From Methanoculleus thermophilus (lineage in GTDB: Archaea; Halobacteriota; Methanomicrobia; Methanomicrobiales; Methanoculleaceae): a stretch of 64,000 nucleotides of DNA. The notes below the pieces were generated by a model. That model was not told where the DNA came from. It searched no databases and saw nothing but the letters and a program-made list of their open reading frames with translations. The stretch spans positions 62,001-126,000 of the forward strand of contig NZ_BCNX01000004.1 in NCBI RefSeq assembly GCF_001571405.1, in the 5' to 3' direction. Of this stretch, positions 26,798-35,603 are shown piece after piece. Within the stretch, counting starts at the first letter, position 1. Each line of letters opens with the position of its first letter. Made by a program: the position numbers and the translations under genes.

Positions 26798-27058
26798 TCA
26801 CCGCTTTAATCCCTCACTTACTCTCTCGTCTTCTCTCTTTGCCTTCGCTGCGGCGCGTCCAATCAGGATCACCACGATCACCGCGATGATGGTCACGACG
26901 ATGGCGTACACCAGCATCGCAACGAGCGTGCTCTGTTCACCGAAGATGAGTGAGAAGAGTTCCTGGATGGCGCCGTTCCATGCGAGAGCGGCGACCAGTC
27001 CGAATGCAGCCGTGACTAGGGCCGCAATTTTGTCAATAATCTCAGCCTTGAGCGACAT
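26798..27058 (-). CDS. small two-helix membrane protein (DUF5654-like)
   Basis: An 86-residue protein with two hydrophobic helices (about residues 9-30 and 41-66) and a charged C-terminal tail. The N-terminus with a Lys-Ala-Glu-Ile-Ile-Asp-Lys start and a GLVAALAWN segment resembles the archaeal DUF5654 family, whose function is unknown. ATG 27058 is preceded by GGAGG at six-base spacing, which decides it over the longer frame starting at 27085. It lies 47 bases upstream of corA on the same strand and may be co-transcribed with it. Confidence 0.7.
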   Translation of the reverse strand: MSLKAEIIDKIAALVTAAFGLVAALAWNGAIQELFSLIFGEQSTLVAMLVYAIVVTIIAVIVVILIGRAAAKAKREDERVSEGLKR

Positions 27059-27256
27059 GCAATCCCTCCAATGGGAGGAAAGCACGGTCGGTAGTATAAT
27101 ACTTTCGGGGGCGGGCGCCTGCTGTGTGCCGTTGGGGGGGCGTTCCCGGCGAGCGGGTTTCTTCTCCCACGATCGAGTCCCGTAAGTCCGGCCTCACATC
27201 ACTTTCACCCCGGGCACCCAAACAACATTGATGTCAGCCGTCGACGTTATAACGCA

Positions 27257-29269
27257 ATGGATACCCTCGACGACTGGTTCCCGTACCGGGAGTACCGGCC
27301 ACACCAGCGCAAGATGCTCGAAGTGGCGGCGTCTGTCGCGCGCGACGGCGGCATCGCCATGATTGATGCACCGACCGGGAGCGGCAAGTCGAGTGTGGTC
27401 TCCGCGCTCCTTGCAGAGAGCCGGGGACGGAAAGTGCTCGTCGCCGTGAGGACTATCAGTCAACTTGCCACATTCATGCGCGAGCTCGATCTCATCCGGA
27501 AGAAGCGTGGCGGCCTCAAGTTTGCCTACCTCATCGGCAAGTCCGGCATGTGCCCGCTTGGCGGCGAGGGGGACGTTTACCGGCGGTGTGAGGGCGTCAA
27601 GGCCTTCTCGACGGCGCTGATGCGGGAGCGAGCGCAGAAAGGATCGCTCGTTCCGGCAAACGACCGCCAGATAAAACAGCAGATTCGGAAGATGGATCCG
27701 GACCACCCGCTTATCTGCCCGTACTTTATTCAAGGCAAATCGTTTGTTGAGACCGGAGACGCCGGGCTGAAGATGGTCCCGTCGGCTGCCCTGCGCGTCC
27801 GGGCCGAGCGGGTGAGCACCGAGTTGATCTGGCCTGACCAACTTGCCGAGTTTTGCGGCAATATCTGCCCGTACGATACGATGATGCACGCTGCCCGGGA
27901 TGCCGATGTGGTGCTCGTGAACTTCTACCATCTCTTTGATGATACCATCCGGGAGCAGCTCTACCAGTCGCTCGGAGTTGAAGGGCACGATGCCATGCTG
28001 CTCATCGATGAGGCCCACAACTGTGGCGACGTTGTCCAGAGCATCGAGAGTGTGACGATCGAGGAGCGCGATATCGTCCAGGCCGAACACGAACTTGCCG
28101 GGCGACGCCGGTCCCAGCATCAGGCGGACGCGATCAGTCAGATCCTGCCGCAGATCACTCGATTCATGGAGGCGCTTAAAGCCTCGCTTGAGGCTGAGGA
28201 CTGGTTTGATCCTGCCATCTTCCAGCGGATGGTCCTCTCCGGCACGCTCTATCGGCGCATGGAGGATGTCGTTGACGACCTCCTCAAGATCAGTGAGGGG
28301 ATCCGTGAGAAGAACATGCAGGCGGGCGAGTTCAGGGAGAGCGCGATCGAGCGGCTGACCGAGTTCTTCTACCGGATCTTCCGGTCCGCTTCCGACCCTG
28401 CCTACCTTACGGTCTACCGGAAGGATGACGATGGCACAGTGGCGCTTGAGGTGCGAAACATCGACCCGAGCAACAAACTCCAGGAGATCGCCCAGGCGCA
28501 TGCCTGCTGCGTCCTGATATCCGGAACACTCTCCCCCATCGAGAGTTACCGCCGCTACTATTTCGGCGATCTCCCCGTCACGACGCTATCGCTCCCGAAC
28601 TCATTTCCTCCGGAGAACCGCCGCATCTTCTGTGCCAGCGATATCACCACTGCCTACTCAATGCGCCGGGACGCTCAGAACCTTGCCCGGACTGAGGACT
28701 ACATCCTCACGTTTGCCCGCCTTCCAGGCAACCTTGCGTTCTACTTCCCGTCGTACGACCTGCTCAACACATTTGCAGACCGATGCGCCCCAAGAATCAG
28801 GGGCAAGCAGATCTATGTCGAGCCCAAGGATCCCGCCGCAGCCGCGGCGATGCTCCGGGAGTTCATGGGTCTTCCGGGGACTGGCCGCTCTGGCGTTCTC
28901 TTTGCAGTCTGCGGCGGGAAATGGAGCGAGGGCCTGGACTACCGGGGTGAGATGCTCTCTGGAGCGCTTGTCATCGGTCTTCCGCTTGCTCCGTTCAACC
29001 GCGTCCGCCGGATGGTTATCGACTACTTTAAGATGAAGTTCGGTGAGGAGGGTGAGTTCATCAGTTACACCCTCCCGGCAATCAACCGTGCCCTGCAGGC
29101 GCTCGGGAGAGTGCTCCGGACGCCAGAGGATCGGGGTATTCTCGTCCTTGGAGAGAAGCGGTTCCTTGAGCCCCGGGTTCACGCCGGGTTGCCGCCGTGG
29201 ATGCAGGGGGAGATGACCGCGTGCACCATCGACGTCTTCAAAATGGAGGCAGGTAGATGGCGATCTTGA
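27257..29269 (+). CDS. XPD/Rad3-type ATP-dependent DNA helicase with iron-sulfur domain
   Basis: Superfamily 2 5'-3' helicase of 670 residues. Walker A DAPTGSGKSS is at about 38-46, DEAH at 251-254, and motif VI QALGRVLRTPEDRG lies near 620. Between motifs Ia and II are Cys99, Cys111, Cys154, Cys200 and Cys204, providing the four ligands of the [4Fe-4S] cluster that defines XPD/DinG/FancJ enzymes. In archaea this family acts in nucleotide excision repair or removes structures at forks. The 3' end overlaps the alkyltransferase gene by 13 bases, so the two are coupled. The divergent upstream space is shared with the small membrane protein gene. Confidence 0.93.
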   Translation: MDTLDDWFPYREYRPHQRKMLEVAASVARDGGIAMIDAPTGSGKSSVVSALLAESRGRKVLVAVRTISQLATFMRELDLIRKKRGGLKFAYLIGKSGMCPLGGEGDVYRRCEGVKAFSTALMRERAQKGSLVPANDRQIKQQIRKMDPDHPLICPYFIQGKSFVETGDAGLKMVPSAALRVRAERVSTELIWPDQLAEFCGNICPYDTMMHAARDADVVLVNFYHLFDDTIREQLYQSLGVEGHDAMLLIDEAHNCGDVVQSIESVTIEERDIVQAEHELAGRRRSQHQADAISQILPQITRFMEALKASLEAEDWFDPAIFQRMVLSGTLYRRMEDVVDDLLKISEGIREKNMQAGEFRESAIERLTEFFYRIFRSASDPAYLTVYRKDDDGTVALEVRNIDPSNKLQEIAQAHACCVLISGTLSPIESYRRYYFGDLPVTTLSLPNSFPPENRRIFCASDITTAYSMRRDAQNLARTEDYILTFARLPGNLAFYFPSYDLLNTFADRCAPRIRGKQIYVEPKDPAAAAAMLREFMGLPGTGRSGVLFAVCGGKWSEGLDYRGEMLSGALVIGLPLAPFNRVRRMVIDYFKMKFGEEGEFISYTLPAINRALQALGRVLRTPEDRGILVLGEKRFLEPRVHAGLPPWMQGEMTACTIDVFKMEAGRWRS

Positions 29270-29727
29270 CCGGGTCGTGTCGATTTGGCCTATGGTACGT
29301 CCATGTGGCATGGCAGGGCGACCTCGTCTACCGGGTACGGTTTGCCCCCACGGGAGTACCGGGTCCAGTTCCCGAGGTGATCCTGCGTTACTGTGCCGGA
29401 CAGCCGGCAGATCCCACCTCGCTTCGGAGTATCGCAACCGAGGGGGACTCGACCTTTGCGAGGATCTATCGTGCCGTCTGTGCGGTTCCTTATGGTGAGA
29501 CCGTCACCTACGGCGATATTGCCCGGGTTGTCGGGACCGCACCCCGGGCAGTCGGATCGGCAATGGCAAGAAATCCAACCCCGCTCGTGGTGCCCTGCCA
29601 TCGGGTCGTTGCAAAGACCGGGCTAGGCGGGTTCTCTCCCGACTTGTCAATCAAGGAAGCATTGCTCGAGATGGAGCGTCGGGTGTCGGGGCGCTCCACA
29701 CCGCAGAGGAGAGGAGTTAACAGGTAA
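29257..29727 (+). CDS. ogt: methylated-DNA-protein-cysteine S-methyltransferase
   Basis: Suicidal DNA repair protein that moves alkyl groups from O6-guanine to its own cysteine. The 156-residue protein has the active-site motif VVPCHRVV with Cys114, preceded by the helix-turn-helix region VPYGETVTYGDIA and the arginine-finger segment PRAVGSAMARNP. The N-terminal domain is short, as usual in archaea. A GGAGG ribosome-binding site lies inside the end of the helicase gene, seven bases before the ATG. Overlap with the XPD-like helicase makes a two-gene DNA repair unit. Confidence 0.95.
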   Translation: MAILTGSCRFGLWYVHVAWQGDLVYRVRFAPTGVPGPVPEVILRYCAGQPADPTSLRSIATEGDSTFARIYRAVCAVPYGETVTYGDIARVVGTAPRAVGSAMARNPTPLVVPCHRVVAKTGLGGFSPDLSIKEALLEMERRVSGRSTPQRRGVNR

Positions 29728-29747
29728 CTCCGCCATAGTATATTGGA

Positions 29748-30659
29748 ATGAAGATCGCAGTCCTGGGTGCAGGGGCGGTCGGCCTGACCGTTGCCGCAAA
29801 ATTGTCCCGTGTCGCGGAGGTCCATGCCGTTGCCAGGAGGCGGCATGCCGACGCGATACGTGAACGGGGTTTTCTGCTGACTGGAATCTGGGGGGAGGGT
29901 ACATACCGCTTCAGCTGTTCTGACGACCTGCCGAGCGCATGGCAGGAGGCAGACTACTACATCATCACCTCAAAATCGACCGATACCGAGGCGATATGCC
30001 GCCAGTTTGCTGATGCTATCAAGGGGCGCGAGGTCGTGAGCCTCCAGAACGGGATCGGAAACGAGGAGATCATCGGGCGGTTCACCGACCGGATGATCGG
30101 CGGCATGATCATCACCGGGTTCGAGTGGCGGGGCGATGCATCGGTCCATGTCTCGGTCGAGGCGGCGCCTATGAAACTGGGGCGGTATCCATCCGGCACT
30201 GACGAAGCAGTCGAATCCCTTGCGGCCCTCATCAGGAAGGCCGGCATCAAGGCGGAGGCGACCGATAGTATCAGGGCCGATATATGGTCGAAGACTCTCT
30301 ATAACTGCGCATTAAACCCGCTGGGCGCTGTGATGAATGTCCCTTACGGTGCGCTCACCGATCCGCATGCCTGGACGATCGTCACCGAGATCGTCAAGGA
30401 GGCCTATCGGGTGGTTGATGCCGAGGGTGTCTCCCTTCCCTGGAAGACGCCGGAGGCGTACTTAGAGTATCTCCGGACCCGTCAGCTCCCGGCGACGGCC
30501 GCCCATCATTCGTCGATGCTTCAGGACCTCTCCCTCGGACGGAGAACGGAGATCGATTTCATGAACGGCGCGATAGTGACTTTCGCCCGGAAACACGGAA
30601 TCGATGCACCCTATAACTCCTGTATCGCTGAATTGATCCGTTTCCGGGAACGTCTCTAA
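29748..30659 (+). CDS. panE: 2-dehydropantoate 2-reductase (ketopantoate reductase)
   Basis: NAD(P)H-dependent reductase making pantoate for coenzyme A. The 303-residue protein begins with the Rossmann motif GAGAVG (residues 7-12) and has the family segment VSLQNGIGNEEII near 98, with the catalytic lysine in WSKTLYNCALNPLGA around 186 and the C-terminal region ending with a TEIDFMNGAIV motif. It starts 20 bases after the alkyltransferase gene and 12 bases before the MobA-like gene, so the four plus-strand genes from 27257 to 31301 could be a single transcript with mixed functions. Confidence 0.93.
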   Translation: MKIAVLGAGAVGLTVAAKLSRVAEVHAVARRRHADAIRERGFLLTGIWGEGTYRFSCSDDLPSAWQEADYYIITSKSTDTEAICRQFADAIKGREVVSLQNGIGNEEIIGRFTDRMIGGMIITGFEWRGDASVHVSVEAAPMKLGRYPSGTDEAVESLAALIRKAGIKAEATDSIRADIWSKTLYNCALNPLGAVMNVPYGALTDPHAWTIVTEIVKEAYRVVDAEGVSLPWKTPEAYLEYLRTRQLPATAAHHSSMLQDLSLGRRTEIDFMNGAIVTFARKHGIDAPYNSCIAELIRFRERL

Positions 30660-30671
30660 AGGTAGTGCGGT

Positions 30672-31301
30672 ATGCGGTCTGCGATTGTTCTCGTTGGAGG
30701 TGCGGCACGGCGTGCTGGTGGACGGGAGAAGTATTTCTTCACGTTCCAGGGCAAGACGTTCATCGAACGTCTCATCGATACTCTGCGGGAAGTAGTGGAC
30801 GAGATTGTGGTAGTTGCACGCGACCCCGAGCAGTGCGAACGATTTAGCCACCTCCAGGGCGTCAGGTGCACATCGGACATCCGGCAGGGTCTTGGTCCCA
30901 TCGGCGGCCTGCATGCGGGAACACTCGCAGTACATGGCGAGTATATCTTCGTTGCCGCCTGTGATATGCCCTGTGTTCACCCGGGAGTGGTGGAGATGCT
31001 CTTTGATGCTGCAGTCGGGTACGATGCTGCCATTCCCAGCTGGAACGCCGATATGCTCGAGCCGCTCCATGCGGTCTACCGACGTAGTGCGTTGATTGAA
31101 TACCTGGAGGAGCATGAATCACTCTCTCTCCGGCCGATGATCTGGAGCCTGAACACCCGGTATGTGAGCGTGGAGGCGATCCGGCAGATCGATCCTGACC
31201 TGCTGACGTTCACAAACATCAATAACCTGGAAGACCTGGAGTCGATTGACCGGTCCGAGAGGCATTGTGAAGTCGATGGGACCGGGCAGTCCTCGCCGTG
31301 A
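30672..31301 (+). CDS. mobA: molybdenum cofactor guanylyltransferase-like protein
   Basis: A 209-residue nucleotidyltransferase of the MobA family, which adds GMP to molybdopterin. The N-terminus IVLVGGAARRAGGREKYFF matches the glycine-rich nucleotide loop with its lysine, and a GLGPIGGLHAG segment and a CDMPCVHPGVVE motif follow at about 72-106. Methanogens need this form of the cofactor (as molybdopterin guanine dinucleotide) for formylmethanofuran dehydrogenase and formate dehydrogenase. An AAGGTAG ribosome-binding site precedes the ATG. The final 15 residues are unusual for the family. A different NTP-transferase substrate cannot be excluded. Confidence 0.85.
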   Translation: MRSAIVLVGGAARRAGGREKYFFTFQGKTFIERLIDTLREVVDEIVVVARDPEQCERFSHLQGVRCTSDIRQGLGPIGGLHAGTLAVHGEYIFVAACDMPCVHPGVVEMLFDAAVGYDAAIPSWNADMLEPLHAVYRRSALIEYLEEHESLSLRPMIWSLNTRYVSVEAIRQIDPDLLTFTNINNLEDLESIDRSERHCEVDGTGQSSP

Positions 31302-31661
31302 GCGGGCCGGTATTTTTTCACCCTATTGTATTGCCCCGGGCGAGATTCCGGCATACTTCGCACAGGAAATAGAAACGGATTCACGCTTCGGCATCCTCAA
31401 TCCTATCACCCATCAGGGTCCAGGAGCCGGGCTTCACGGATCCCCTTTGCTGAACCGATCACTCTTCTATAGTTTATCCGGGATACCCGGAACGCCCCTT
31501 GCATATGAAACGGAATGACGGGCGCGAGTTATAATCGGCCGGGGGTTTGGAGCAGGCATGATTTCCCAAAAGAATATATGTCTTCTCTGATAAGTCTGGG
31601 TCTGATGTCATCGGGGGAAGTGATTCCGGTATTCTCTACTCTCAGAGGTCGGGGAGATCCG
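31302..31661. other. 360-base leader region of the beta-propeller gene
   Basis: No separate gene is supported. Several A/T elements that could be promoters occur: TCTATAGTTTA near 31467, TTATAATC near 31529 and AATATATG near 31573. In-frame upstream starts for the following gene lie at 31515, 31578 and 31605. Confidence 0.35.
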
Positions 31662-32852
31662 GTGAGCGCGGAGCCCGCCGCATTCCCGATCCGCAGATCC
31701 CGGGCCAGCAGGCTTGCTACATCATTCCTGCTATTGTGCTGTCTTGTTGCTGTTCTGTGCGGGTTGGCTTCTGCTGCGGAGCAGACCTATGCCCCTCTAT
31801 GGGAGAGAGGGGTCAACGATGCCGTGAGTTCTGTGGCAATCACACGGGACGGATCTCTCGTCGTTGCCAGTGCAGGCTCGATGGTATACCTTCTGGATCA
31901 GGATGGAACCGTTCTCTGGAAGACTACTGTCGGTTCGCGAGTAAAAGGTGTCGGAATATCGCCTGAAGGGGCATACATCGGTGTCGGTGCTGATAAACTC
32001 TATCTCTTTGAGAGAGGCGGAGACCTGCTCTGGACTGAAAAGACGAGGTTTGTCTACAATGACGTGGCAATCTCGTCTAACGGCACGTACATCGCTGCCG
32101 GGTGCGATAATGGTGCGGTCTATCTTTTTGACAAGAATAAGAAGACTCTCTGGGACTATGATATGGGGACCGATACTCACAGTATTGCAATATCGGATAA
32201 CGGCCGCGTTATTGTTGTCGGTTGCGATAACCACGGAGTCTACTATCTCAATAGCCGGCAAGGAGAGTCCTGGAGTTACGGTACTGGAAAGCCCCTCGGA
32301 GGGGTCGCCCTCACCCCGGACGGCCGATTCGTCGCAGCAGGGTCGCTTGACCGGTGTGTTTACCTCTCCACAGGGCAGGGGGAGCATCTCTGGAAGTACC
32401 CCACCAACGATGCCGTCCTCTCGACGGCGCTGACAAACGAGGCCCGAGAGGTCTTCGCGGCGTCCGGCCGGACGGTCTATGTCCTCAACCGCACGGGAAG
32501 CAAGATCCAGGAGATCACCCTCAACAGCCGTGCGGATTCGATTGCTGCGACGCCTGATGGCACGTTCCTGGTTGTCGGGGGGAGTGATCGGTTCGTCCGT
32601 CTCTTCACGCGGGATGCTGCCCTGCTCAAGAGCGAGGAGCCGGAAGAGGTAACGGAAGATCCGGGTGAATTCCCCACTCCAGCGGAGAATAACGCGACAC
32701 CAGTCCCAACCGAAAATGATACCTCTGAGGGCGTTGTCGGGGCAAATGCTCAGATCTCAGAGGGAGATGTCTCGTTTGCCTCAATGGTGCTTGGATGCGT
32801 GGAAAACGTCATCTCCCTCCTCCTGGAGCCGCAGAAGGATTTCATAGCCTGA
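31662..32852 (+). CDS. exported PQQ/WD40-like beta-propeller protein
   Basis: A 396-residue protein with a Sec signal peptide: a basic segment with several Arg (residues 12-19), a hydrophobic core of about 18 residues and an AXA-like cleavage site before AEQTY. The mature part is a chain of about seven 40-residue repeats with the pattern GVAISPDG-hydrophobic-AAGS-aromatic-VYLF-x-G-LLW, forming a beta-propeller. A Pro/Glu/Thr-rich linker (about 340-370) follows, and the C-terminal 25 residues are partly hydrophobic. GTG 31662 is chosen because GGGGAG precedes it at normal spacing and it gives a clean signal peptide. It is likely surface-associated; ligand unknown. Confidence 0.75.
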   Translation: MSAEPAAFPIRRSRASRLATSFLLLCCLVAVLCGLASAAEQTYAPLWERGVNDAVSSVAITRDGSLVVASAGSMVYLLDQDGTVLWKTTVGSRVKGVGISPEGAYIGVGADKLYLFERGGDLLWTEKTRFVYNDVAISSNGTYIAAGCDNGAVYLFDKNKKTLWDYDMGTDTHSIAISDNGRVIVVGCDNHGVYYLNSRQGESWSYGTGKPLGGVALTPDGRFVAAGSLDRCVYLSTGQGEHLWKYPTNDAVLSTALTNEAREVFAASGRTVYVLNRTGSKIQEITLNSRADSIAATPDGTFLVVGGSDRFVRLFTRDAALLKSEEPEEVTEDPGEFPTPAENNATPVPTENDTSEGVVGANAQISEGDVSFASMVLGCVENVISLLLEPQKDFIA

Positions 32853-32867
32853 TCCCCCTCTCCAGGC

Positions 32868-32880
32868 TTTTTGGTTTTTT
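32868..32880 (+). terminator. double T-run terminator of the beta-propeller gene
   Basis: T5 and T6 tracts separated by GG, starting 16 bases after the stop codon; also close to the end of the convergent pyrK gene. Confidence 0.5.
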
Positions 32881-32890
32881 GGTTGGGTGG

Positions 32891-33655
32891 CTAGATCTTA
32901 TGTTTGCTCCCGCTTGCATCGCGTGCATGGTGTCCAAACTCGCTCTCGAGCAGGAGATCTCCGGTGAAGACGGGGCCGTCTCTGCAGACCCGCAGGCCGT
33001 GCGGGTCGATACAGCACGAGCCGCAGAGACCTACTCCGCACTTCATGTAACGGTGAAGAGAGAACTGTCCCCGTTCGGCACACCCTTCCCGGTCAAGGAT
33101 GGCGAGCACCGCCCTCATCATGGGTTCGGGCCCGCAGACGCAGATGTGGGCGAAATCAGCGAGGTCCACTCTGGATATGAGTTCGGTCACGAACCCGTGA
33201 TGGCCGGCGGTGCCGTCGTCGGTCGCGACCATCAGCGTCGCATAATCACGTATCTTATCCGCAAAGAGGAGTTCTCGGGCCGTTCGTGCGCCGAGGAGGA
33301 CGGTATCCGCCTGCCCTGCCGTGATGAGCGAAAGAAGCGGGGAAGCACCGACGCCGCCGGCGACAACAAGCGTCCGCCCCGAGACCGCAAATCCATTTCC
33401 GTATGGGCCCCGGAGACCTATCTTATCGCCCTCGTGCATGGCAAAGAGGGCAGCGGTTGCGTCCCCCACCTTCTGGACGGTTATCGAGGACGGCGTGGAG
33501 AGGGCCATCGGGATCTCATCCACACCAGGCACCCAGACCATCACGAACTGCCCCGGCCGGGCAACGATCTCTCGGTCGAAGATAAACGTCTTAATAGACG
33601 GTGTCTCCTCTACAATCTCTGTTATTTTAACCCCATGGGGCATCTGTTCATGCAT
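32891..33655 (-). CDS. pyrK: dihydroorotate dehydrogenase electron transfer subunit
   Basis: Iron-sulfur flavoprotein partner of PyrD that passes electrons from orotate formation to NAD or another acceptor. The 254-residue protein has the ferredoxin-reductase fold (FAD-binding GQFVMVWVPG, NAD-binding VVAGGVGASPLLSLI) and a C-terminal [2Fe-2S] site with cysteines in the KCGVGLCGSCC stretch and a later VCRDGP. ATG 33655 overlaps the pyrD stop within ATGCATGA, a coupled start; an ATG at 33643 is also possible, and the longer open frame upstream reads antisense of pyrD sequence and is not family-like. Confidence 0.93.
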   Translation of the reverse strand: MHEQMPHGVKITEIVEETPSIKTFIFDREIVARPGQFVMVWVPGVDEIPMALSTPSSITVQKVGDATAALFAMHEGDKIGLRGPYGNGFAVSGRTLVVAGGVGASPLLSLITAGQADTVLLGARTARELLFADKIRDYATLMVATDDGTAGHHGFVTELISRVDLADFAHICVCGPEPMMRAVLAILDREGCAERGQFSLHRYMKCGVGLCGSCCIDPHGLRVCRDGPVFTGDLLLESEFGHHARDASGSKHKI

Positions 33656-34535
33656 GGGCGCACCCCACAATCTCACGTGCGTCGATCCCGTCTGGACTGT
33701 AGAGATCCTCTGCAATCGTGGCAAAGATACTGATGTCGTCGATGATAGCGCTCCCGATCTCAACGGCACTTGCCCCGGCCATCATCATCTCGATGACGTT
33801 ATCGGCGGTGGAGACCCCACCGCACCCGATGATCGGGATGGAGCAGGACTCGTAGAGATCGTAGACGCACCGAACGGCGATGGGGAAGATCGCCTTCCCT
33901 GAGAGCCCTCCAAAGCGGTTCCCGAGCACCGGCCGGCGGAGAGCCGTCGAGATCCGCATTGCCTTCACCGTGTTTATCGCAACGATCGCATCCGCCCCGC
34001 CGCGCTCCGCGGCCGCCCCGATCTCGGTGATATCAGTGACGTTTGGCGTGAGTTTCACCCATGTAGGGACCCCGAGGGAGGCCACCGCCCTCGTGCACTC
34101 CTCCACGAGAGCCGGGTCGCTCCCGATTGCCGCCCCATACCCCTCCGCGTGGGGGCAGGAGAGGTTTAACTCGAATCCCGAGGCCTTCCCGACGAACCAC
34201 CCGGCGACCGTCCGAAACTCTTCCGGCGTTCCCCCGAAGATGCTCACGATCACCGGCTCGCCGTGGAGGACAGCCAGTTCATCTACGAACGCAGTCGAGG
34301 GGTTCGGAAGACCCATGGCGTTGATGATCCCGCCGTCGACGACGACGAGGCAGGGTCCCGGATGCCCAACCTTTGGGCTCGGGCCGATGGACTTCGTGAC
34401 CACGCCTCCCGCACCGTTCTGCAGGATCCGGGCGAGCGACGCCCCGGTGGTTCCGAGGATGCCGGCCGCCAGCAGAAGATGGTTCTTCAATTGGATACCA
34501 CCAACCTCGATAGGGCCAGGATAAAGCGCAACCAT
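33648..34535 (-). CDS. pyrD: dihydroorotate dehydrogenase, catalytic subunit (class 1B)
   Basis: FMN enzyme oxidising dihydroorotate to orotate in pyrimidine synthesis. The 295-residue TIM barrel shows family 1B marks: LLAAGILGTTGASLARI at the N-terminus, FELNLSCPHAEG with the catalytic-base cysteine, VKLTPNVTDI with the FMN lysine, and IIGCGGVSTADNVIEMMMAGASAVEIGSA. The downstream pyrK gene overlaps it by eight bases. An A/T-rich promoter sits about 28 bases before the ATG, so the message is probably leaderless. Confidence 0.95.
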   Translation of the reverse strand: MVALYPGPIEVGGIQLKNHLLLAAGILGTTGASLARILQNGAGGVVTKSIGPSPKVGHPGPCLVVVDGGIINAMGLPNPSTAFVDELAVLHGEPVIVSIFGGTPEEFRTVAGWFVGKASGFELNLSCPHAEGYGAAIGSDPALVEECTRAVASLGVPTWVKLTPNVTDITEIGAAAERGGADAIVAINTVKAMRISTALRRPVLGNRFGGLSGKAIFPIAVRCVYDLYESCSIPIIGCGGVSTADNVIEMMMAGASAVEIGSAIIDDISIFATIAEDLYSPDGIDAREIVGCAHA

Positions 34536-34556
34536 TGAAAAAAGATGGGAGTAGAG

Positions 34557-34568
34557 TATTATTATATT
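34557..34568 (-). promoter_or_regulatory. TATA box of pyrDK
   Basis: On the minus strand AATATAATAATA is centred about 28 bases before the pyrD ATG. This is the spacing expected of an archaeal TATA box serving a leaderless transcript. Confidence 0.55.
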
Positions 34569-34736
34569 CTCGCGCCAAGTGTACTAACAAAGAAGAAGTG
34601 AGCTTTCGCTCTCCGGAGCCCAGATGACGATACGGAAGGCGGTAAGACGTCCCTTTTCCCTGCCGGATCGTTATTCTCCGTGAAGCGTGATCTCTTTGCG
34701 CGCATAATCTTGGATATTAGGATCTGGATCGATACT

Positions 34737-35603
34737 ATGACCTCGCTCGCAATATTAGGTGTAGGAAAGGTGGGGGGTGAGACGGCGTTCCTCTCTGCCG
34801 TGCTCGGTCTCGCTGACGAGATCGTCGTTTACGACGTCTACGAGCCCCTTCTACAGGCACAGGTGCTTGACCTGCAGCATACGGGAATCGATGTCACGAT
34901 CTCTACCGATACGGCGGCGATGCGGGAGGCCGATATCTTCGTATTTGCGGCGGGCACCCCACGGACGCCCGAGATAAAGACACGGGCGGACCTTCTCGAA
35001 GCCAATGTGCCGGTGGTGAAGCGTTGCAGCGAGTTCTTGCGTGGATTTGACGGCGTAGTCATCACCATCACAAACCCCATGGATGCAAACAACTACGGCC
35101 TCTGGAAGATGATGGGCGTTGATCGGCAGCGGTGCATCGGGTTTGGCGGTCAACTCGATAGCGCCCGTCTTGCAACTTATCTCAATGAAGCCGGGGTATC
35201 CGGGCCCGCCTGGGTTATCGGAGAGCACGGGGAGCACCAGGTGCCCCTCTTCTCGAGGACCGGTGTGAACGTCGGCGTTGAGGAGCGGGAAGCAATCCTC
35301 TCCCGGATGCGGGGTGCAAGCATGGAGGTGATCCGCGGCAAGGGCGGCACGGTCTTTGGCCCGGCCTATCACATCACCATGCTGATCCGGGCGATCCTTG
35401 AGGACCGGCGTGAACTGCTCCCCTGTTCGTGCGTGCTGGATGGCGAATACGGCTTCTCCGGGTGCTCCCTCGGTGTCCCCGCGAGAATTGGCCGTGAGGG
35501 GGTTATTGGTATCGAGGAATGGGACCTCGACCCATGGGAGGAGGCGAAGATGGCCGAGGCAGGAGCATTTGTGCAGGACCTCTGCAGGAGACTTGATGGT
35601 TAA
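34737..35603 (+). CDS. mdh: malate dehydrogenase (LDH/MDH family)
   Basis: NAD(P)-dependent oxidoreductase of 288 residues. The nucleotide-binding GVGKVGGETAF is at residues 7-17 and an acidic residue follows the second strand (YDVYEP), favouring NAD. Substrate arginines are in the FAAGTPRTPEIKTRADLL loop, ITNPMDANNYGLW follows, and the catalytic histidine lies in VIGEHGEHQVPLFS. The loop composition is that of archaeal malate rather than lactate dehydrogenases, which fits the incomplete citrate cycle of methanogens. ATG 34737 begins at the Rossmann strand; an in-frame GTG at 34680 would add 19 residues. Its stop overlaps the DNA polymerase start. Confidence 0.9.
   Translation: MTSLAILGVGKVGGETAFLSAVLGLADEIVVYDVYEPLLQAQVLDLQHTGIDVTISTDTAAMREADIFVFAAGTPRTPEIKTRADLLEANVPVVKRCSEFLRGFDGVVITITNPMDANNYGLWKMMGVDRQRCIGFGGQLDSARLATYLNEAGVSGPAWVIGEHGEHQVPLFSRTGVNVGVEEREAILSRMRGASMEVIRGKGGTVFGPAYHITMLIRAILEDRRELLPCSCVLDGEYGFSGCSLGVPARIGREGVIGIEEWDLDPWEEAKMAEAGAFVQDLCRRLDG

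Noticed and set aside
27194-28501. Long minus-strand open frame of 435 codons opposite the XPD-like helicase
   Set aside because: It is antisense of a gene with clear helicase motifs. The product has no family motif and its length comes from the high GC of the coding strand.
35398-35595. 66-codon upstream extension of DNA polymerase B
   Set aside because: It reads through mdh in another frame, and a good ribosome-binding site sits before the ATG at 35596.
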